Shown: positions 58,260 to 64,000 of the stretch, piece by piece | How the letters are laid out: every line of letters starts with the position of its first letter | How positions within the stretch are numbered: the stretch's first letter is position 1 | Assembly (NCBI GenBank): GCA_010909725.1 | Contig: JAACMV010000010.1 | Coordinates: 969,501-1,033,500, forward strand | Length of the DNA: 64,000 nt | Source of the DNA: Picochlorum sp. 'celeri' | Lineage: Eukaryota; Chlorophyta; Trebouxiophyceae | Direction: 5' to 3' | Made by a program: the position numbers and the translations under genes | Notes under the pieces: model-generated | What the model was told of the DNA's origin: nothing | Databases searched by the model: none | Seen by the model: the letters and a program-made list of their open reading frames with translations, nothing else

Positions 58260-59931
58260 ATTGGCGTTAGAGAGTGGATAGTATCAACTTGTATTAAATA
58301 ATGTGCTTCAATGTGACACCGATCGGGGCGATGCTGCACGTGTTCTTCTAGAAACCTTCCATCCTTGGCCAAAGATGAGAGACACGCATGTTTACCCTTC
58401 GATGGACTGGTTGGACCGGATCAAGCATATACATTCATTGATTCGATAGGAAATCTCCGTTCAAGCAAAGGCATCGATCGGTAAAGATTGTCGAGCATCA
58501 ATGGCGATGAATCGTCAGCAAGGTATCCACTCCATCTGCGACTCGCAGACTCTCGCACTCTGATATGAAACATGTTGGTGGTGTCATGGGTTTGATGATG
58601 AACACGTGTTGACGGCATCAAGTCAATGCTCGAGACCCAATACACGGGTTTCGAGGGTAATAATAATGTGCCATTTATTTTTTTTCCTTTTTCCGAGGGC
58701 AATCATTGAATGGTGAGGCGAGGATGCGTTTCAGGTCTTCTTCTTTCATACACATCTATGAATATACTGTTGGGTGATTGATGAGGCATACAGAAAAATC
58801 GACCCTGGCAGCGCTCTGGTTTCCTTTGTTGTTGCTCTGCGCCTTCTCCTCCTCCAGAAGCATGGATGTATGCTTGCAGTGAAAGGTGAGGAATTGTCCA
58901 CGCCAATGTTTACAGACTAGGACGAATCCATACTCCATGGAAGAGTACAAATGACTAGGGTCGTATGTTTGTCCATGAATATGGTATCAGCACTGGCAGC
59001 TCTGATCTGACTGAAACCATTTTGACGCCATGATGGAGGATGCGCGATATGACGAGAGGCGTGTCGATCTAGAACAACAGAAAACCTTGTGACCCGCTCT
59101 CTATACCGCTGTGAAGATCATTTCTACACTTATATGATGTCTATAGATGGTGCAGATGTGCATCCTGTACAGTACCAAGGAGGAAAATGATGGTGTGACT
59201 TTTACGTCCGTCGACGTTTGGGTGGGCGTCACGTTTGATTGAAATGTATTGGTTATTGTATTATAATGCGATATATTGTTGCCATGTAATGAATCATGTA
59301 TATGAGTATAGTATACTACCCTACTATGAATATTGTAGGAATCTAGTGTACTTTAGATCCTTGGATGGATCAAACCATCTCGGACAGACCGACGACAGCA
59401 CCTTCTCGGTATCTGCCTACCTGATTTGATTCACCACGTCAAAGGCGGGCGGCACCTTTTCATGGTCTCTATTGTTTATATATATATTTTTTGTATATAT
59501 AGATAGCAGTATTCGTTTTGTGTTTACTGTCGTGGCTGTAAGAGGTTTCCCAGCGGTCTAATTGTGACAAGTACGTTGTATGTGGTTGGTGCACCGAATC
59601 TTCCATGGACCTTCAAAGATGGATGCGGAATTGTATTATTTTTATATATTTGTGATGAAATTCGGTGTACGACGAAGTTTATCTCGGTGGAATCCTTCAT
59701 TGGGGAGGTCAAGACCAAGCGGCGAGAAACAGGACAGTCGTGGGATAACGCTCATCATGTGATGCCATGTGCAGGGAAAGACACTCTAATTGATTTACAT
59801 ATCTATAGCTTGAATATTTAGGTCAAGTGCAGGGTGAGGACGAGTGACTCAAGCCAGAAGAACGGCAAGAACACGACAGACTCAAAACGAATACCATACC
59901 AAGACCAAGACGCAGGTTGTGATACATCTGA
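58260..59931. other. Largest gene-free stretch of the window (1.67 kb)
   Basis: Between the divergent Fe-SOD and Pumilio genes. Only short unconvincing open frames, no tRNA-like B-box or other RNA gene recognised. AT-rich blocks at about 59470-59505. The last 110 bp before the Pumilio ATG look like a 5' leader (purine-rich, no upstream ATG in frame). Could hold long 5'UTR exons or a non-coding RNA. Confidence 0.4.
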
Positions 59932-61455
59932 ATGGATCCTGATACCACGATGCCATACGCTATGGGAAATGAGCAATTCGCACAGGGGGACTACATGCCC
60001 TATTACATGGCTGTCCCTCCTCCAGGCATGTATCCTGCAGTAGGTGGTGAACCTGTGATGTATGGTCCAGGGTATGTAGGTGTGCCGCAAGGGCATTGGA
60101 ACTCCAATCAGAGTGAACATTATAAAGTTGAGCGTAGGAGTTCGTCATCCATGGACTCTACGCGCTCGGCGCAATCATGGCGCCCTGGGGACAGTAATGG
60201 TGGAAAGCGGACAAAAGCGGACAAAAGCTTTGCTGGAAAGTCTGCCGTGTCATGCATGGTCGGTCTGTATATTCAGGACATGGCCTTTGCACAGTATGAA
60301 AAATTATTCCAAGAACCAATTTATGAGTGTCTGGTTTTGGAGAGACAGCATGATGAAGCTGTGGGAAAGGATGCTTCCTTTTCAACAGAGTTTGGATCTG
60401 CAAAATCTATGCTGAAGCACGCGATCAATGTGGACGATGCACTGCGAAAAATTAGCCCTGATCTGATTAGGCAAATTGCCCTGGACTTTGATGGCTCGAA
60501 ATTGCTGCAGAAAATTCTGTCAAATACTGGACCAACTGTTGCAGAGGCCCTGTTCAGCATCCTCTCTGACACCATGATGAACGTATCCATCGACGTATAC
60601 GGCAATTATGTGGTTCAGTGTTTGATGAAGTCTAAGAGTGATATTGTTGTGAGGGAACTTGGGGATATTGTCGTGCAGAAAGCATTGCCCTTGTCTCTGA
60701 ACTTTTACGGATGCAGGGTGATGCAGGCTGCAATTCGATTCCTTCCTTCAGAGTACGTTGCAAGCATATGCGATGCTATTGAGCCATTTGCCATTCACTG
60801 TCTCCAGAGTCAAAATGCCAACCATGTCGTGAATGCCATATTGGAGCTGCCAGAGACACAGAGGCCCCCAAAGGCAGTCAACATCCATGCAAGTATTTGC
60901 AAGCATGCCCTGTCCATCGCGACCCACAAATACGCCTTCAAGGTGTTGCAGACAGCTTTGGGGTCTGATATTTCTATTTCAGTATCACAACAGACAGTTG
61001 ATCGTGTCAAGCAAGCATTATACGAACTCTCCTATGATGAATTTGGGAACTATCTTTTGCAGTACATGATTGAAAGCAACTGCTATGGCAGTCGTGGTAC
61101 CGTGATTGAGTTCATTTCACGCGCACCTTTGCTGACTCTAGCCTGCAACAAGTATGGCTCGAATGTCCTGGAGAAGTCGCTGCTGCACAGCACCTCGCAA
61201 CAAAGTGACGTGATTGTTCTGCAGCTTCTGCACCAGTGCAGACAGGCAGGGCCTGTTGATCAAATTTTGGCCAATGTGACCTCCAACAAGTATGGAAACT
61301 ACGTCATGCAGAGAATCCTGGCAGTGTCATCGCTGTCTACTCGCCAGATAATCTCTTCCTACCTGCTGAATCATATGGATTTCTTGATGAGTTCGAAATA
61401 TGGAAGACACATCACCAGGCATCTCCAGGAGACTGCTGGGACAATGTATGGGTAG
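59932..61455 (+). CDS. Pumilio (PUF) RNA-binding protein
   Basis: 507 residues, single exon. A low-complexity, Met/Pro/Gly/Tyr-rich N-terminus (about 1-100) precedes a PUF domain (about 170-505). Helix-2 recognition motifs in order: DGSKLLQK, YGNYVVQC, YGCRVMQA, NANHVVNA, YAFKVLQT, FGNYLLQY, YGSNVLEK and YGNYVMQR, then YGRHITRH. By the known code, repeats 8, 7 and 6 (N-Y-Q, S-N-E, N-Y-Q) read UGU, and repeats 3, 2 and 1 read A-U-A. Repeats 4 and 5 are non-standard. The target should be near UGUNNAUA, usually in 3'UTRs, for repression or decay in the cytoplasm. Confidence 0.93.
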   Translation: MDPDTTMPYAMGNEQFAQGDYMPYYMAVPPPGMYPAVGGEPVMYGPGYVGVPQGHWNSNQSEHYKVERRSSSSMDSTRSAQSWRPGDSNGGKRTKADKSFAGKSAVSCMVGLYIQDMAFAQYEKLFQEPIYECLVLERQHDEAVGKDASFSTEFGSAKSMLKHAINVDDALRKISPDLIRQIALDFDGSKLLQKILSNTGPTVAEALFSILSDTMMNVSIDVYGNYVVQCLMKSKSDIVVRELGDIVVQKALPLSLNFYGCRVMQAAIRFLPSEYVASICDAIEPFAIHCLQSQNANHVVNAILELPETQRPPKAVNIHASICKHALSIATHKYAFKVLQTALGSDISISVSQQTVDRVKQALYELSYDEFGNYLLQYMIESNCYGSRGTVIEFISRAPLLTLACNKYGSNVLEKSLLHSTSQQSDVIVLQLLHQCRQAGPVDQILANVTSNKYGNYVMQRILAVSSLSTRQIISSYLLNHMDFLMSSKYGRHITRHLQETAGTMYG

Positions 61456-61648
61456 AATCCTCATTTTTTCCCCATTCAATACTATTTAGTTTTTTCCTGT
61501 GTATTGTAAAACCGAAAACATTGAGGAAATACATCCGGTTTATCATTCCTTCGCAGAGTCCCAAAGAGTGGCATATGTGTCAATACATGTGTGATTAACG
61601 CCCATTTAGGTCTACAGATATTGATAGATATAGTTCTCGAATAGCAGT

Positions 61649-62641
61649 ATGTCAGTGCAAGCATCGAGGTACCTGGATACGACAAAAGCGTCATTCCCAT
61701 GTCCCCTATCTGATGCTCCAGCACACGAATACAGGGCTGCTACAGCAGAGATTCATACATATGAGGACTTGGAACAATTTCTGAAGAGCTCTAGTGCGCA
61801 AGAATATCTCTCATTCGTGTTATATCTGAACAATGCAGTGTCTGGAATATCTTTTGCCTCTGTACCAGACACACCTTCTCCTGGCCGTCCCGTCATTGAC
61901 AGCATCATATCGATATTCGAGCGCATGAAATCGTGGGTGGATGATATTGCACCGGTCAAAGAGAATGTAAGGTTTGGTAACCCATCGTTTCGACTGTGGT
62001 ATCAAAAGGTTGTGGAGGAGTCCCCACGTCTTATCAAAGACATAATACCAGAGAGCATTGTTCAACAAGAGGGACTGTGCGAGGAACTCCAGTCATACTT
62101 TATAGAGAGTTTCGGGAATCGTACCCGCATAGATTATGGGACGGGTCATGAGACGTCATTTGTGGCATTCTTGTTTTGCATGGCCAAGGCAGGAATCTTT
62201 CACAAAGACGATGCGGTGGATCTGGTACGGATGGTATTCGTGGAATACCTCGACACCGTACGAAAGATTCAAAGAGTATATTGTTTAGAACCAGCTGGAA
62301 CCCGAGGTGTATGGGGGCTGGACGATTATCAAATCCTTCCATTCATGTGGGGGTCCTCACAATTGGTTGGCCAGAATGACATCAAACCACAAAGCGTTCA
62401 ACAACCCGCAATCTTGGAAAAGTATAGCGACGAGTACTTGTATATTTCATGTATCAAATTCATATGCGACATCAAGTCGGGTCCCTTTCACGAAACATCT
62501 CCCATGCTGTATGACATATCAGGCGTGGAATCATGGAGCAAGATTAATACAGGAATGATCAAAATGTACTTGGGAGAATTGCTTAGCAAAAGGCCAGTCA
62601 TGCAACATTTCCTCCTTGGATCTATTCTTACAATGAGTTGA
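61649..62641 (+). CDS. PTPA: PTPA, PP2A phosphatase activator (prolyl isomerase-like)
   Basis: 330 residues, single exon. Family sequence is continuous: EYLSFVLYLNNAVSGISFAS, RFGNPSFRLWYQKVVEES, then SFGNRTRIDYGTGHETSFVA (the nucleotide- and PP2A-contact loop), RVYCLEPAGTRGVWGLDDYQ, LPFMWGSSQLVGQ and SWSKINTGMIKMYLGELLSK. It uses ATP to reactivate the PP2A catalytic subunit and load metal. It has a short N-terminus as in fungi and plants. The stop (62639-62641) touches the LIN9 stop with no gap, and TGTAA (62649-62653) lies inside the LIN9 coding region. Confidence 0.95.
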   Translation: MSVQASRYLDTTKASFPCPLSDAPAHEYRAATAEIHTYEDLEQFLKSSSAQEYLSFVLYLNNAVSGISFASVPDTPSPGRPVIDSIISIFERMKSWVDDIAPVKENVRFGNPSFRLWYQKVVEESPRLIKDIIPESIVQQEGLCEELQSYFIESFGNRTRIDYGTGHETSFVAFLFCMAKAGIFHKDDAVDLVRMVFVEYLDTVRKIQRVYCLEPAGTRGVWGLDDYQILPFMWGSSQLVGQNDIKPQSVQQPAILEKYSDEYLYISCIKFICDIKSGPFHETSPMLYDISGVESWSKINTGMIKMYLGELLSKRPVMQHFLLGSILTMS

Positions 62642-62653
62642 CTAGCTATGTAA
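62628..62653. terminator. Interlocked TGTAA poly(A) elements of PTPA and LIN9
   Basis: TTACA at 62628-62632 (TGTAA on the minus strand) is about 10 nt beyond the LIN9 stop and inside PTPA codons. TGTAA at 62649-62653 is 8 nt beyond the PTPA stop and inside LIN9 codons. Each gene therefore appears to end its transcript within the other's coding region. Confidence 0.5.
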
Positions 62654-63751
62654 TGGTGTATCATGGAGAGAGGTTTTCAGATCAGAGAGCATCTCTGGTC
62701 TCATACGCAACAAAAGCAGCGTCCTCACATGTGCTTTTATTCTGTCCGCCAAGGCACCCTGTACCCTCGCCACTTCATGTATCATCCGTTGTATATGCTG
62801 ATTGGTAGGGTTTTGTATCCCACTGGGCTGATGCAACAAGCACCTTCCGCCATGCCCACCCAGAGCATGTTTATTCAATTCAATTGTCTTCACACTCGAC
62901 CTGTACACATCATTCACTTGAGAAAGAATTTCTTCTCTATTCAACACCTGTATTGGTTTCTTCTCCATCTGCCGAGGCATCTCATACCGCCTCCCCTGTC
63001 CCGCAGCAGCAGCAGCAGCAGGTGCCTCGGCCTCTGGCTTGGCCGCAACAGCATACTTGGGAACCACATGCACCCCTACATCCGCTCGATCAAACTGAAC
63101 CCTACATGAATCTTCTACTATAGACAAAATAACCCCGTCATGAATCTCCAACGATTCCGGATGAATCGCAGAAACCCGCTGCGCAACTGCCAAAGACCCC
63201 GCCTTTGCATAATACTCTTTACGATACAGATGCAGATCCACCCGACTATCATGTAAAAACGACTTGGATAATCGACGGGGTTTCTTACCAAGAAGCGACC
63301 GTATCGCCCACCACTCATCCGCCTGCAGGAGCGCCTCACGACCCAGCCCCAGACAGTCTACCATCTGCTGCATGCCATCCTGCTTCCCAGCACTCCATGC
63401 CCTGTCTGCCTCCGAATAGAAAAATTCACGCATACAAAACATCCGAGTATCAAACCTATCCAATATATGCTCCATAGAGCGCTGCACATGCTTTAAAGAC
63501 GGAGGAACATTGTCTTTGCCACCCTGCCCAGTATCAGCCACACCCTTGGTTTCCCGTCGTTTCGACGGAGACACACTCGACCCACCCACAGCCTTTCGAG
63601 CCTTTCCTTCGTCTCCCTTTGCACTCAGATTCTTTTTCCGACGAGCATTCTTTGCTACAGCAGACAGAGAGAGCAAGGCATAGATGCCACTCGTTTCTTC
63701 GTCATCGTAGCTGCGAGACTTTCGCTTCTTGGAGTCATCCATCGTATCCAT
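62642..63751 (-). CDS. LIN9: LIN9 / ALWAYS EARLY-like DIRP protein (MuvB core)
   Basis: 369 residues, single exon. The basic Lys/Ser-rich N-terminus (about 1-75) carries KKRKSRSYDDEE, a likely nuclear localisation signal. The DIRP domain (about 95-215) shows EFFYSEADRAWSAG, EWWAIRSLLGKKPRRLSKSF and LHLYRKEYYAKAG; a Tudor-like strand region follows (VILSIVEDSCRVQFDRADVG), then an Ala run and a helical C-terminus (LNREEILSQVNDVYRSSVKT) as in LIN9. LIN9 scaffolds the MuvB/DREAM complex that controls cell-cycle genes. It is compact, lacking the N-terminal SANT domain of land-plant ALY proteins. Confidence 0.88.
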   Translation of the reverse strand: MDTMDDSKKRKSRSYDDEETSGIYALLSLSAVAKNARRKKNLSAKGDEGKARKAVGGSSVSPSKRRETKGVADTGQGGKDNVPPSLKHVQRSMEHILDRFDTRMFCMREFFYSEADRAWSAGKQDGMQQMVDCLGLGREALLQADEWWAIRSLLGKKPRRLSKSFLHDSRVDLHLYRKEYYAKAGSLAVAQRVSAIHPESLEIHDGVILSIVEDSCRVQFDRADVGVHVVPKYAVAAKPEAEAPAAAAAAGQGRRYEMPRQMEKKPIQVLNREEILSQVNDVYRSSVKTIELNKHALGGHGGRCLLHQPSGIQNPTNQHIQRMIHEVARVQGALADRIKAHVRTLLLLRMRPEMLSDLKTSLHDTPLHS

Positions 63752-64000
63752 TCACACATTCACCAAATCGACCAAGTACATAATTGTTGTTGGATTAAGA
63801 TTTTTCAATTAAGGAATACACGACACTCTACTCGTTTGAACATGCATCGAATCTTTTCTTCCCCGAGTCCTTCCGAAAACACGAGCATTCTCCCATCAAA
63901 GCAGCCCTTTGATGGTATACATGTTTGAAACGGAATCCCGGTGCCTGCTCGTCTCGCACGCCAACAGACGAATTAGGATCCAACCCCACGCCGCGCATGG
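63752..64000. other. Upstream flank of LIN9 to window end
   Basis: 249 bp with no recognisable gene; presumably LIN9 promoter. Nothing further can be supported before the window ends. Confidence 0.4.

Overview
This is a gene-dense eukaryotic nuclear window, most probably from a unicellular green alga. It holds about 41 protein genes on both strands, roughly one every 1.5 kb. About two thirds contain short spliceosomal introns, mostly 40-200 nt, with donors usually GTAYGT or GTGCGT and acceptors usually TGCAG or GTAG. Base composition is moderate, with GC below one half by eye. Green-lineage clues are a PLATZ zinc-finger factor, a four-MA3-domain MRF-type translation regulator, an SOS1-type Na+/H+ exchanger with a C-terminal cyclic-nucleotide-binding-like domain, a plastid-type Fe-SOD, a DUF4346 protein, a HAT-repeat protein like Mbb1/HCF107, and TGTAA elements just after many stop codons. 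The species cannot be named from the sequence. I saw no rRNA, tRNA or CRISPR array.

Layout: (1) 1-2.8 kb, a hAT transposon with an intact transposase; its far end lies outside the window. (2) 3-13.2 kb: SOS1-like exchanger, ChaC-type gamma-glutamylcyclotransferase, a LIFEGUARD/BI-1 membrane protein, a beta-carbonic anhydrase, a heme-oxygenase-fold protein and an FHA-parvulin prolyl isomerase. (3) 13.5-23.7 kb: PLATZ factor, a probable MurA relic, a GUCT RNA helicase, MiaB-type tRNA methylthiotransferase, a Bud23-like methyltransferase with a novel C-terminus, RsfS/Iojap, HslU and a BSD2-like zinc-finger protein. (4) 23.9-32.7 kb: PPIL4, a HAT-repeat protein, a secreted Cys-rich protein overlapping organellar AspRS, mitochondrial bS18 and HisG. 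(5) 33-45.3 kb: RRP6, RUVBL1, MRF (4x MA3), AP-1 sigma, eIF3m, ATAD1/Msp1 and RABE/Rab8. (6) 45.4-54.3 kb: DUF4346, an ankyrin protein, a seven-TM protein, a WD40-like protein, ARMC8/GID5 and a secreted protein. (7) 54.9-63.8 kb: CWC27, IBA57, Fe-SOD, a 1.7-kb gene-free stretch, a Pumilio protein, PTPA and LIN9.

There is no operon-like logic. The genes are core housekeeping functions (RNA processing, translation, trafficking, organelle maintenance). Packing is tight: convergent neighbours often share fewer than 40 nt, abut exactly (PTPA/LIN9) or overlap (DUF4346/ankyrin). Many proteins appear organelle-targeted: Fe-SOD, HisG, RsfS, AspRS, the HAT-repeat and BSD2-like proteins to the plastid; HslU, bS18m, IBA57 and ATAD1 to mitochondria. 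These locations are inferred from family and N-terminal extensions. Exon joins were read by eye from splice motifs, frame and family alignment, with no transcript data.
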